Shown here: positions 34,221-45,494 of the stretch, piece after piece
Layout: every line of letters begins with the position of its first letter
Position numbering within the stretch: the first letter of the stretch is position 1
Source: Neoscytalidium dimidiatum
Taxonomy: Eukaryota > Ascomycota > Dothideomycetes > Botryosphaeriales > Botryosphaeriaceae
Direction of reading: 5' to 3'
DNA length: 64,000 nucleotides
Assembly: GCA_037367355.1 (NCBI GenBank)
Contig: CM074696.1
Span: 3,968,001-4,032,000, forward strand
Made by a program: the position numbers and the translations under genes
Notes under the pieces: generated by a model
Database searches by the model: none
Told to the model about the DNA's origin: nothing
The model's input: the letters and a program-made list of their open reading frames with translations, nothing else

Positions 34221-35762
34221 CTACGCGGTGGCGGAGTCCTTCAGCACAAATGCACCACGCTCGATCGTGTTGACGAAGTAGTAGCCGCTCTTGAAGTAAG
34301 CGTAGCTACTCCAGCTGCCGACAAACTCCAGGATACCGCCCTCAGGAAGAGCATCATCCTCTGGGTAGATATCGAAGAAGGCAACTTCCTTGACACCAGC
34401 GCCAGTAGGGTCCTCAGGGATGGAGGAGACATCGATGATGTGGAAGCCGGAGCCGTAGTTGGACTGGTAAGCCTTGCCATCGATGATGTACTGGTTGTGG
34501 TCGATGCCGTAGTGGTTCGACTTGTAGATACCCGTCTGCAGCGGGGCCTCGAGCGAGGAGATGTTCCAGATGTAGGTAACGAAGAAACCGTCATCGGCGG
34601 GAGCGACACGGTCGTACTCATCGTACTCATCATCGAGGATCAAGAACTCCTGCCACTCCTTGTCGAGCAGCCAGCCCTGGTGGGTGTAGGATGCACCCTG
34701 GTAGGAGGTGCGGGAGATCACAGAGGAGTTGGACTTGTCCGTGACATCATAAATGGTGAGAGAATCCTCATTGTAGCCGTAGCAGATTTCGTGGCCGACG
34801 TACTTGGTGTCAGGGCCGTTGTAGATGACGCACTGAGCATCGTGGACATAGCCATCTTCGGCGTTACATCCAGGGCTAGTGGGGTTGGAGGGGTCAGTCA
34901 GATCGATGAAGATCAAACCGGAAGCACAGCTATCATTTCTGGGCTGAGCGCCGACGGCATAGGCCCAGTTGGTCTCCTCGTTAACAACAACGTTGTGCGT
35001 ACGTCCAATGGGTAGACCAGTGAAGAGACCAGTCAAGTCTTCGTCGTTGGAGAAAACGACAGGGTTGGCGGGATCCACATCCAGGAGCTAGGACATATTG
35101 GTCAGCGTGCCGATCTAAGGATGACATGCAGATGCTGGGCACTAACCTTGGTCATGTCGAAGATCTGGATGTTGTGGCCCAGAGCCTCGGAGCCAATGAC
35201 CATGTAGTTCTTGTAGGCACGGATCTCACGCCAGATGGCCGGAACCGAGTACTGAGGGAGACGACCAAGGTAGATGAGCTTGCCCTCAGGAGAGATCTCG
35301 GCGAACGCAGCGCCATCACTCTGGCCAATTGCAATGAATTCACGGCCGTCGGGGGACTCCCAACCCCACGAAGAAGAACCCTCACCACCGTTGCTGCCAA
35401 GGTCGGCATGGCTCAGGAAGTGAACGAGGTCGAGGTTGCTGCAGCGGAAGGTGTTGTTGGCGTCGCCCTCAATGGCGACAGCCAGACCATCCACGCAAGG
35501 AACGTTCGAGAGCTCCGGGTACTGGGAGGACGCGAACGCTCCAGCTTCCCTCTGCTTGTCCCACCAAGACTGGGTAGATCGTCAGTCAAAGTCCCATGCT
35601 TCAAAGCTGCAAGGAAGATCGCACATGCTTGTTGTCCATGATCCGCTGGTGGATGACGCCCGAGTCATACAGCTCAGCAGCCTTGACCGCGTCCTTCTCC
35701 ATCTCCTTCGAGTGGGCAACGCCCACTAGGGCGGCCAAGCCGATAGTGCTCAGGAGCTGCAT
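34221..35762 (-). CDS. Secreted choice-of-anchor-B / LVIVD repeat protein
   Basis: Exons 35762-35625, 35569-35147 and 35087-34221 give 475 residues. Introns are 55 and 59 bp (gtgcga and gttagt donors). A secretion signal (MQLLSTIGLAALVGVAHS) is followed by a small N-terminal region and a long beta-propeller-like domain. This carries repeated blade sequences such as YMVIGSEALGHNIQIFDMTKL, GLIFIDLTDPSNP and GFHIIDVSSIPEDPTG, the hallmark of LVIVD/choice-of-anchor-B proteins. Acidic loops (DDEYDEYDR, YPEDDALPEG) might bind calcium. Bacterial members are surface anchored; fungal ones are extracellular proteins of unknown function. No GPI or membrane tail is visible here, so it is probably released or wall-associated. 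No enzyme activity can be assigned. Confidence 0.85.
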
Positions 35763-38496
35763 GGTGATGGATGGCACACTTGAGGGAAAGCAGACCGCTG
35801 ATGAGCAGGTTTGAGAAGGTATTCATAGAGGGCCTTATATATGGCGGCACGCCCACATTGGAGGTCTCCAGGTCCCGCATTCCTCGGATCCTTCCCCAGC
35901 ACGACGGCCACGGCCTGCCTCATTCGACCTACGGCGGTTCCTCGTCCTCAGTCCATGATCCTTGCATGGCAGCGGCGGCGAGATAGGTGACAGTTGGGCG
36001 TCAATTGGCCGGCAAGGTCGTATCGGGAGCGTCTACGAGCGGGAGAGTGCCGGACATACAGGTGTCGTTGCACATGGTCGGTCTTGGAGGAGAGGGGAGA
36101 TATATGGGCCGGAGCGGAAAGAGGAAGGCGGAGAGTGCTTGGGAGCTTGGCATGTCTTGGCTTTGGTGGCGGCGCCATGGCAAACGCCTGCCGTTGGTGG
36201 CGACTGTAGCGACAAGACATTTAGTGCTGAACTCCCCTATCTATCCAGATGAAGGTTAACCCGCTAATGCTTGGTAAAATGGCGATAGCGGTGTGGTCGG
36301 CCTCGCAGATAAGGTTTGCGCGCCTGACGCCATTTGGCAGCACGCGTCTGCCATGCAGCCTTCCGCCGTGTTGGCACGCGTGCGCTGGCCGCTTCGGGTA
36401 CAGCGCGATGGCGAGCTGTGAAGCATGCCATGAGCCACCGCAGCACTTAGCCGAAAAAGAGTTTTCCACCGCACGCTTGGGAGGCTTGCATGGCGGGAGG
36501 CGTCGTCCTGACAGAACAAAGAGACCAAGCACCAAGCGGCAAAGAACCACCAAACATATCGATGCCGCGAAACATCCCGCAGATTTGGGATATGTTTGGG
36601 AACAACTGAGCGGAAAACCAGCAGGAACAGGACAAACAGAAAACGGCATGCGGTTCTTGCATTCGGCTGTGCGGTGCATGATCCAATTCCTTGCAAGAAT
36701 CCCGGAAGGACTCTTGGGATGCTGCTCTTGGCGTGCCCACGGGTCTTGGACTCTGTCGAGTGAATGAGTAAGCCTATCGCACCATTCATCATTGCAATCG
36801 CTTCACTCTTTCAACCTTCCACACTGAGCATCGACAAGCCGGACACGACGGCCGAGACAAGCCTCTGGAAAGCGGCAGCAAGCCACCTTTTCTCGAAGAC
36901 GTCCATTGGTGGTAGCACGACCCAGGTACCGAACTTTGTGCTGCGGCCAAGATGGGATAAGCATCTGGATTCAAGGTTCCCCTCGTTGTCGGCGCGGTTT
37001 TTGCCTGAACCTTCAAGTTGCCTCAAGCAGTCGCTCGTGACAGCCCGCGTAACTCCTGGGCGAGAGCGTGGAGGGTGAAAGCTGTTGCCGAGTGACGCTG
37101 TTGGGGCTGCTGATTCAGAGCGAGTTGGCCATTTGGCACCTGGTTGCTATAGGCCAAGCATAGGCGAGCAATGCTGGCCCAAGCAGTCGTATACGGGACC
37201 CTGAGGAAAGTACAATGATGGTACACGAGCTGGCGGACCTAACGACCCAAGGGGAGCATGCGGTCTCAATCCGTCAAGTAACTCAACAAGCCGTGGCAGA
37301 ATTTTTCCTACCAAGGTTGTATCATAGTCGATGTGTCAACACCTGAAGGATGCTTCAAGCCTGGTTCTGGATACCATCCCTTTCAAACACCGAAGATCAA
37401 CCTCTTTCCGACAGGGTAAACGCGTGGATACGGACAACTGTTCCAACTCGTTCGTAGATATGACTCGCCGAGCGAAGGATTAGGGAAGAGGCAGCCTTTG
37501 CTGATGGAGAGAATCCAGCAGCTCTTCGAGAGTACGGAGAACGAAAAAAGCAGCAGCAGTTCTTCAGGAGTGCGAGATGCCGACTCTCTCCGGCGTCGGA
37601 AGAAGACGCGGAAACACGATGGAAAATTCTAATAGCAAAAAGGGAAAATACTTACGTCCGACAGCCTCTGCCGAAAACGCACCTTCGTAATCCTTACAAA
37701 GAGTTTCGCCGGGTTGTCCGAAGGCGCGTTGCCACCCTGCGGCCAGTTGCTGGAGGGACACAAGTCCGTGAGCGGGATTCTGGAAGCGTTTCAGAGCGCT
37801 CCTCATCTCCCTGTGGCCTGACCCAAATGCGCTGAAAGAATTAAAACCGGAATTTTAATGGCTGTGGACACGAGCATGCAGGCGCAATCTCGTCCTTGCT
37901 TCACGCGGACGCGATGCTGGGTGCGCTGCCACGCATCAGCCGGACACCGCCTTGCGTTCGCCGCTCCGTCGAGTCTCGCCATCTTTGGCTGCAGGCGACC
38001 ACGCATTGTCGGGCCGCCATAGAGTTTTTGCAGGGTGCTGACGGCAGCAACGTATCGAATGCGTTGCGCAGGGCGACGCTGAAAGGCTGACGGAGGAGTG
38101 AAGGGTGGCACGGAGGTTGGTGGGAGTATGAAAGATGGAGCCTGCACTCCGGCTTATTTTCGTACGTGTCTCCCGACCAGGCCCTGGTCGGAAGACCGTC
38201 ACGTCGTCCACCAGCCCTCCGAAACAGCATCCCCCATCTAATTCCATTTTTGAGCCTCATCAGCCTCACTGCCCATCTCCGCCATGGCCCATATAAAAGC
38301 TCCGTCGCTGGTCCACAATGGCACCAGCACAAAGCCACAATTCGCATTTGAGATAGCACCAATAGTCGACCCCTCTTACAGCTTCCATTCATCCGCTGTT
38401 TTATAAATCTAAATAAATTCCCGCCCTCATCATGTACGCCTACCTCCAGATCCAGCGCCGCCGCGACCAGCAGCTCCGCGAATCTGGCCTTTCGCA
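35763..38496. other. 2.7-kb stretch with no firm gene
   Basis: This separates two outward-transcribed genes, so it must hold both promoters. Frames at 36249-36767 plus and 36256-36792 minus have no domain content. The only slightly protein-like frame is 37564-37806 minus, listed separately. Confidence 0.4.
37564..37806 (-). CDS. Uncharacterised short ORF (weak candidate)
   Basis: An 80-codon frame from ATG 37806. Its first 49 residues (for example NPAHGLVSLQQLAAGWQRAF) have natural-looking composition and end at a good donor (gtaagt, about 37653), so it may be a first coding exon. I could not find a convincing second exon downstream. No domain is recognised and no function is proposed. Confidence 0.22.
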   Translation of the reverse strand: MRSALKRFQNPAHGLVSLQQLAAGWQRAFGQPGETLCKDYEGAFSAEAVGRKYFPFLLLEFSIVFPRLLPTPERVGISHS

Positions 38497-39635
38497 ATGG
38501 TTCACCCTAACGGCTCCGACTGTGGGCTCGCCATCCGCAACATCCTCGTCATCGGAGTAAGCTTTCCCAAATCACCAGAGCTCACACCACCACCACCATC
38601 CACCAGCGATACTAACAAATCCCGAAACAGGACACGGACATCGCCCACGCCATCCTCCACTTCCTCAGCCACCTCGACCCCCCGCGCCAGCTCACCCTCC
38701 TAACTGCGCCCACCCGCACGCCCCCGGCGCCTCCGTCGTCCGCCCATCACCACCACGCGCGCCACCTGACGACCGACTTCTCGCCGGCCTCCCTGCGCGC
38801 CGCCCTGGCGCGCCAGGACCTGGTCGTCAGCACCGAGCACGGCGGCGACCACTCGCTCCAGACGCGCATCGTCAACGCCGCCGTCGCGGCCGGCGCGACG
38901 CGCTTCGTGCCGGCCGAGTTCGGGCACGACGCGCTGAACGCCCGCGTCCGGGCCCGCCTGCCCCCTTACGCGCAGCGCGCGCGCGTGATCGACTACCTGC
39001 GGGCGATGGAGAGCGAGGGGCGCGCTGCTGCCGCAGGCGGGGGGAGCGACGCGAACGGCGTGGAGGAGCACCTGGAGGTGGAGACGACGAGCGGCTTCCA
39101 TGACCCCTTTTCCTGGGTCGCGCTCGCGGTCGGGCTTATCTTGGATAAGGGTTTGGTCAGCGGGGATCTGGGTTTCGACATCAAGTGGCAGAGCGCCACG
39201 GTGCACGGGTCCGGGAAGGAGGAGTTTGCGGTTTCGTCTTTGGCTTGGGTCGGGCGTTTGGTTGCAAGGGTCGTCGAGCGCTGGGAAGGCGTTAAGAATC
39301 GATATCTTTATGCTGCTGGTTGCGTCACTACTGCTGATGAGGTCGTTGAGTGTTTGCGGAAAGCTACGGGAAAGGAGTGGAGTGTTGGGCACGTAGAGGT
39401 TGAGGAATGTGTGAAAGAGGCTGAGACACGCTTGCAAAGAGGATTTCCCGATGCTGGCATGTTTCTGATGGAGAGAAGCGTGTTATATGACCAGTCTTTG
39501 GAGGCAGTGAAACCATTCAAGGCGGCGGAGATGAATAATCTATTGGGAATAGAGAAGGAGAATGTGGAGGATATCGTAGCGAGTGCGGTGCAAGACTTTG
39601 GACTTCGTAGTCAGGCCGACTGTGGCTGCAGCTAA
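38497..39635 (+). CDS. NmrA-like / isoflavone-reductase-like NAD(P)-binding protein
   Basis: Exons 38497-38556 and 38631-39635 (74-bp intron, gtaagc donor) give 354 residues. The fold is that of NmrA-like atypical short-chain dehydrogenases: a first strand RNILVIG, the second-strand region LTLLTAPTRTPP, the segment DLVVSTEHGGDHSLQTRIVNAAVAAGATRFVPAEFGHDA (matching the family's VDAAKAAGVKRFIPSEFG-type block), and a substrate-domain C-terminus (VKNRYLYAAGCVTTADEVVECL). The first glycine loop is unusual: VIGDTDIAHAIL replaces the usual GxxGxxG, so nucleotide binding may be weak or lost. Members act either as reductases or, like NmrA, as redox-sensing regulators. Which applies here is not clear. 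A longer upstream ATG is out of frame. Confidence 0.85.
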
Positions 39636-40510
39636 TACCCCCTCTAGAGCTATTTAGTTTCTGCGACTATGTGCGGAGAAAGTAAAATACCGTTGATTTG
39701 CAGTGTTTCGTCCATAACTACGTCGACAGGATCCTATTTCTATTACTTGACACGGAGGATTCTATATCATGCACTCTCGATGATGTCACTCCTGCGATAT
39801 CTTTGTTGACCGTAGTTTTCTCGAAATTACATGCCTTGGGAGGAGTGCTTCTCCAGCAGGTAGCTCTTCAACTCTGTTGAGGCGCAGTGTATGTATTTAA
39901 ATGAGGCAGGAAAGAGAAGAAGCTGGATGATCGACATCCAGATGACATTAGGGTTCTGAGCTTCGTTAATCGAGCAAGAAGGCCAAGAATACAGCATCAA
40001 ACACCTTCATGTGGTTTCACGGTCTTGAATTCATTGATTCCAGGTTGTTGGAATGGACCTGTAGAAAACTGTAGAGATCCTTTTCAGTAAAACAGAAGTT
40101 CGACGCGGCGCAAAACCGAGATTCCGTAGAGGACTTCCATGACGATGTAGGCTCGAATGAAGGTAAGGGAATGTGATAATTGATTTTCAGGTGCGCTCAG
40201 TCAGGCATGAGGGCAAAGAAGTTGCAGAAACAAACCCGACCTCCTGATCAAGATCAACGGAAAACCGTAAAGAGTGCACTTGGCTGAAACCGTTCTTGAA
40301 GTTGCATAGTTGGGAGTTTGGTATCATAACTGCTCTTTGGCTTAAAACAAAGCATTCACTGCAAATCGATTTTTGTTCGAGCGTGTTTCAGCTCATGCAC
40401 AGGGCCAAGAAGATCCATTAGTGATCACTGGACTGGTACGATATGGTGAATAATCCTGTATCCGGGTTTCCAGACTTCCAAGTGTCGAGCCCTGTTGAAG
40501 CCCAATCATT
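39636..40510. other. AT-rich gene-free stretch
   Basis: AT-richer than its neighbours. I see no frame with domain content and no repeat. The 3' flank of the NmrA-like gene and of the F-box remnant meet here. Confidence 0.45.
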
Positions 40511-41009
40511 CTAAATGTTTCTGAGCCAGGTATCTGTGACGCAGCCAATACGGATGGAAGCAAATGCTGTCAGGTTCCTAAGGCACAAAGCAAGCAATGC
40601 TGTGTCTGGACCGCGTTCTTTGGCCATTCTTTGAGCCTGCTCTAGCGCCTTCATCAATCTTCGGAATGGTTCCTTAAGATGACTCCCAGCACTTTGGATA
40701 CGCTTCTTCATATGGTATTTATAAAAACCATCAAGTGGGTCGCAATTATGGCCTTTCCGACGCGGAATAGTCGAGTTCAAACTCGACACATGGACCGAAG
40801 CCTGGATGCTCTGAGATTTCCGTAAGAGCCTCGAAGGAGCTCGGTTGAAGTGATGAGGGTCTTGAACAGAACAATGTTTGCTGAAACCAGTTGAATGTTG
40901 TCCATTCGATTTCATTGCAGGCGGGCCGAAAATTATTGAGGTCCTTCTCAGGTAGGAATCGTGCAATGTTCTCCATCGTCTCAGCTAGCAGACCAAGGAG
41001 ATGCACCAT
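40511..41009 (-). pseudogene. F-box-like protein, frameshifted and short
   Basis: From ATG 41009 the frame gives an F-box-like N-terminus (LLAETMENIARFLPEKDLNNFR, where the usual pattern is LPxExxxxIxxxLxxxDLxxxR) followed by ALTEISEHPGFGPCVEF, a block typical of fungal F-box proteins. It then stops at 40746. Near 40765 the coding signal moves one frame over and continues as IPRRKGHNCDPLDGFYKYHMKKRIQSAG-like sequence to a stop at 40511. F-box proteins recruit substrates to SCF ubiquitin ligases. This copy is shorter than usual (300 or more residues) and broken, so I read it as a decayed gene in an AT-rich pocket. Confidence 0.65.
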
Positions 41010-41760
41010 CTTGTGAGATTTGTCTAACAGTTCGAACGCTTACTGTGTAGTAGTAGTGGACCTTCCAGCAGAGATGAGGACCATTCTTCGAGTGAGGGCT
41101 CACGCTATCATGAACTCGTCCAGGTGACGCTCTGGGCTACTTTCACAATTACTATGACACGCGGTCATTCGAATCGCCAGGCCGGGGCTTTTACAAAAAA
41201 TTTTGCGTGCAATCAGTGAAAAGACGTGAGAAGTTTTCTCGGGTGAAGGAAGAAAGGGAGCGTGAAGCGGTGCCGAAAATAGAAGGATTCTGATGGTAAG
41301 AACGAGCAACACGCTATTAACGCGACTTACATATTACCCTTCGAACAGCTACAACTATTGAAGAGGTTACCTTGTAGTAGCGACTTGCAGTAGTTTTTAC
41401 AAACCTAGTCTCATCAGGATACGTGCGAGTACTTTAGAAATTCGGCGTAAATTCTGCAGGGATCCGCTTGGAGGTTTATTGATGAATTAAGCAATCAAAA
41501 CTCTTGTAAGAAAAAGATGATGATCTTACAGAAATGCAAACTGCAGTCACGCTTTATGTATGGATTCGCATGACCCCAGCCGAAATGTCTCCACGAGAGG
41601 CGTTGCCGGTAGTCAAGATAGAATCCTAACAATATCGAGTGGTGATCCCATAACGCCATCCATGCACACAAATCATCCAAACGCCACGCTGTGACCCGAT
41701 GTGTCCTTGCGCCTGGATATCATACAGCCGGTTTCTTTTCCGCAACAGCTCTCGCCATAT
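41010..41760. other. AT-rich gene-free stretch
   Basis: No frame with domain content and no obvious repeat. It lies between the F-box remnant and the PAM18 3' end. Confidence 0.45.
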
Positions 41761-42200
41761 TCATGTACGGTTGTTTTCCAAGAACTCCTTTGCTTCGTTG
41801 ACCTTAGTAGCGAGATAGGGGCTTCCTCCGCGATCCGGGTGGTTTAACAGCATGAGCTGCCTGTGCTTCTTCCGGATGAGCTCCTTCGAGAGGCCTCTCT
41901 CTCTTCGATGTCCATTAGCACGTCTTCTATGAGCCCGACGGCCGGCGTAAGAACACTTACGGAAGCTCAAGGATGAGAGCAGCCTCTCTCCTGTTCATCT
42001 TAGGCTCAAAACCACCCTTATAGTATGCGCGACCCAGCGCATTCGTCCCTCCGCGGGCTCTTCGGAGAGCGACAAGGCCGGCTCTGCCCTGTAAAATGTT
42101 AGTCTTTTCTTCGAAGCCAGTCAAGAGGCGCGAAAGAGGTTCAACATACGAAGAAGGCGGCCGCAGCCACACCAAAGCCGATCGCGAGCGCAGATGCCAT
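41761..42200 (-). CDS. PAM18: Mitochondrial import motor J-protein Pam18/Tim14
   Basis: Exons 42200-42150, 42088-41961 and 41902-41761 give 106 residues, the family length. Pam18 is anchored in the inner mitochondrial membrane and stimulates the ATPase of mtHsp70 in the presequence translocase motor. One membrane segment is at residues about 3-17 ([15 protein letters not shown]), followed by [14 protein letters not shown], the conserved linker [19 protein letters not shown], and a J domain with the HPD motif at residues 81-83 ([25 protein letters not shown]). The third exon's acceptor sits in a GA-rich repeat; I chose the position that keeps LPERGLSKE in frame. It shares a 346-bp promoter with RLP24. 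Confidence 0.95.
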
Positions 42201-42546
42201 TGTAGAGTGTGAAAGTGATCCAAGTGTCGATTGAAGCAGATGTTGCAGCGGCAAAAGAAGCGCAGAAGACTGCGAAAGCATCGGAGGAAAGCGGCAAAGG
42301 CCCGACGTGGCCCGTGCGAAAATTTTGGCTTGGCGTTGGGAAAGTTCCTTGCCGCCGCATCTTGCACCACCTCTGCCCGCTAGAAGACCGCTCTTCCGCC
42401 CTTCGCTCGCTCCGAACATTTCAAAGATACCCCAGACGAAGTAGGATTGCTTTCCTGCTGCACTGCGCTCCCAGAAGCGCACTGGAACATCCGCCAGTGG
42501 GCGCCCGAAAGCATCATCACCAAATACTTGACGAAACGTTAACACC
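42201..42546. promoter_or_regulatory. Divergent promoter PAM18 / RLP24
   Basis: 346 bp between opposite start codons. Both genes serve growth-linked processes (import and ribosome assembly). No distinct element was identified by eye. Confidence 0.6.
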
Positions 42547-44168
42547 ATGAGGATTGAAACGTATGTCCGCCCTCGCAGAATACATGGGTCTTTGCTAACC
42601 GGCTCGTAGTTGTCACTTTTGCTCCCGTACGTTGTCCCAAAATCACATCGTCCCGCACATTCCATACTTATTTTTCTGGTCTGGGATCTTCACATTGGTA
42701 AAGCAGAGAGCGACTTTGGCCTGGCTATACGTGCCTGTCCGCTCATTTGCCATGCTGAAAACTCCCTTGCGGTTTAGATTCGAGGGAAAGTATTGAAATA
42801 GCTAACTTATGATCAGGCCCGTGCTACCCGAGCAAGGGTATCACTTTCGTGCGCAACGGTACGTTCACATTCGTTTCGTAACATGGAGATTCATCGGCAC
42901 AAGAGCACATCCTACATGAGGCTGTGGTGTTGGACAGAACACTCGAGTGGAGAGGGTCACCGGGATGGCCGTCGGCATGACCCGTTTTCCCGGATTTTGT
43001 AGCCCGGAGGCGAACATTACTTCCGCATGCATATGTGCGACTGGTGGTTATCTATCAATATTCCACAGCATAATCCCGCATACTTCGGACCCTCCAAGGA
43101 AGCTAGGCCGTGTCCGGATCATCTGAGGATTACCTTCCGTCAATTATCACATGTAATCCCTTCTGTATCCGAAGAAAAGGGCTACGATGATGAAGAGTCC
43201 GCGTCGAAGAGAATCGTCAGCATATGAGCAAGACCGCCATGATCTAGGAGCCGAATAATGGAATCAAGATTGGATAACAGCATTCTGTCGATTTGAAGTC
43301 AGCCTCAATAACACGAGTCCCCAGCAAAGGCGACCTCATTTCCGAGAGGGGAATGGTTATGGTTATGGCGCTGGTACGAATTGCGGGAGGAACCTCTCCG
43401 CCATCTCCACCTAAATCCAGCCATGTATAGGGCCGATTCCTGTGCTCCTACTTCCTCGGTTAAACTGTTGGACGGATCCGGCATCGACTCAACCGATAAC
43501 AGAGAGCGAAACCCGTCCACTTCAACTTCTTGTGCCGATGAATCTATTATTTCAAGGATTCGTGTCCAGATACTAACTGACCCTTGGTGCAGATGCGAAG
43601 ATGTTCCGTTTTTGCCGGTCTAAATGTCATAAAAACTTCAAGATGAAGAGGAACCCAAGGAAGCTTGCCTGGACCAAGAGCTACCGTGCGGTGAGTTTTC
43701 CTCAGAATGTCGAAGTTTTACACAGAAACTCATTAAAGGCAGGCACACGGCAAGGAGATGACGGTCGACAGCACTCTCGCCTTCGCCGCCAGGAGGAACG
43801 TGCCCGTGCGTTACAACCGCGATTTGGTGGCCAAGACTCTACAGGCGATGAAGCGCGTCGAGGAAGTCAGGCAACGCCGCGAGCGCCTCTTTTACAAAGA
43901 GCGTATGAAGAACAACAAGGAGCGCCAGTTGGCGGCCGACCGCAAGCTCGTCGAGGAGTACCAGCATCTTCTGCCCCCGGAGTTGCGCGACGAGGTGCCC
44001 GAGCAGGTGCGCCAGAAGCTCGAGCAGATGGACGTCGAGAAAGAGGATTTGGACGAAATGGACGAGGAAGAGGAGAAGACGAGGATTCGCGCAAAGGTAC
44101 CCAAGGCGAAGAGGAAGCAGAAGCTCGTTGTGGGCAAGGGTGTCGAAGATATGGACGTCGACGAGTAG
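42547..44168 (+). CDS. RLP24: Ribosome biogenesis protein Rlp24
   Basis: Exons 42547-42560, 42610-42626, 42817-42858, 43593-43690 and 43743-44168 give 198 residues. Rlp24 occupies the site of ribosomal protein eL24 on nuclear pre-60S particles and is removed in the cytoplasm by the AAA ATPase Drg1. The L24-type zinc finger is Cys6, Cys9, Cys32 and Cys36 (MRIETCHFCSRPCYPSKG, then [13 protein letters not shown]). [16 protein letters not shown] and [20 protein letters not shown] are the conserved continuation. The C-terminal half is a charged helix ending acidic and basic ([25 protein letters not shown]), which in yeast recruits Drg1. Exon 2 is only 17 nt, and the fourth intron is 734 nt with a clean TACTAAC branch point, long for this genome. 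Confidence 0.93.
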
Positions 44169-45494
44169 ACCGGCGCTCAGCCAAGAGCTGTGGAGCATTG
44201 CAGAATGGAAAGCTGAACAACAGCAGTAGTTGTAGATGGGCATTATTGGGCGCATGGATAGGCAAGATCTATGGCTACTACCCACACGGCGTTCTACGGC
44301 GCGAGCGGTCAGGTCAAGAAATTGAGAGAGGGATTTGGTCGTCTTTCATCCTTTTCGCTTTCCACGGTGGAAGTAGTTGAGACGGAAAAGGACAAAAGAA
44401 GCAATACAGAGTAGCAGCATAGGTCGCAAACTCCCAAAAAAGCGTTTCGTTTTCCCCGGTCAGCGTTCAATCCATTCGAGATGACCTCCTCGTGAATGCT
44501 AATTCTGTGCTCTTGACGTAGTTCAATCAGAGTTTAACGTATAGAGTTGGAGTAACTATTCGGTTATATGAGTCTCGCTATACAATGTACCTCGAGATTC
44601 GGACAGCTGCCTGGTGCAAGGGTATTCCTCTTAGTTGCAAAACGGACGCGGCTCGTACCTGTACTGCTGTCACGCTTGACCGTTCGCGGTTTAGCCCAGC
44701 TCCAATGAATACGGAAATTACTCCGAGAAGAGGCACGTCATCAGGCAGTGGTCGATGTACAGCCCGGGCAGACAACTCAACGGTCGCCCGGACCAACGGG
44801 ATTGACCCAACGCATACGTACATGCAGCACGTGGTGTTGAAGAGAAATTCCAGAGCGCAAGAGCGTCCGCTCCAATCATTTCATAGGCAAAATTAGTCAG
44901 AGGGAATCCAATCGTCTTCGTAAGCTGGTGCAGTAAGCGGAAACGCAGAAATTAGTGTGTACAAAGTAGCAATTCGCAAGTCAGTAGGCTATTACTGTAG
45001 AAGTTCAAAGCTTTATATCAAGCACGCTCTATGCATTCCCAATGCTGCAAGTGATAAGTAAAGGGGGGGGGAAAAAAAAAGAACAGCCATGCTCATATGT
45101 CGTTGCCTTTGGCGAAACTCAAAGTCCCAATTAATAGTAGCCCCTGGTTCTCCGCCTTCTCGCTGATATGAAAAGAAATCCCCGTAGCGAGAGAGGAAGA
45201 TAACAGCGCAGAGGACTCTACAAAAGCTTGTTGGTAATTTCCCGCTATCCATTTCGTGCATTCAGAGCCACCACGCTAATCTCTGAGAAGAGCCCCTTCC
45301 AGCCTCCTGGTATCTGTTCCTTTTCTTTTTTTTGCATTGAGAGAAAACAAATGAGCCAGAAACCATCACGCGCGCATGCACACACATGTAAACCCCTTTA
45401 ACAACACTCATCCATCATTTGCCTAATCCGAGACGATGCCGAGTTCGCTAACTAGGGCAGTGTTTAGAGAGTTGAGACGGTGACCACTCTAGAT
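44169..45494. other. Intergenic DNA between RLP24 and TPD3 3' ends
   Basis: Convergent 3' flanks. A G/A-run lies near 45062-45080. No gene is supported. Confidence 0.45.

Noticed and set aside
42859..43592. Intronic C/D-box snoRNA in RLP24
   Set aside because: A C-box-like atgatga is present near 43188, but no D box (CTGA) with terminal stem lies at proper distance.
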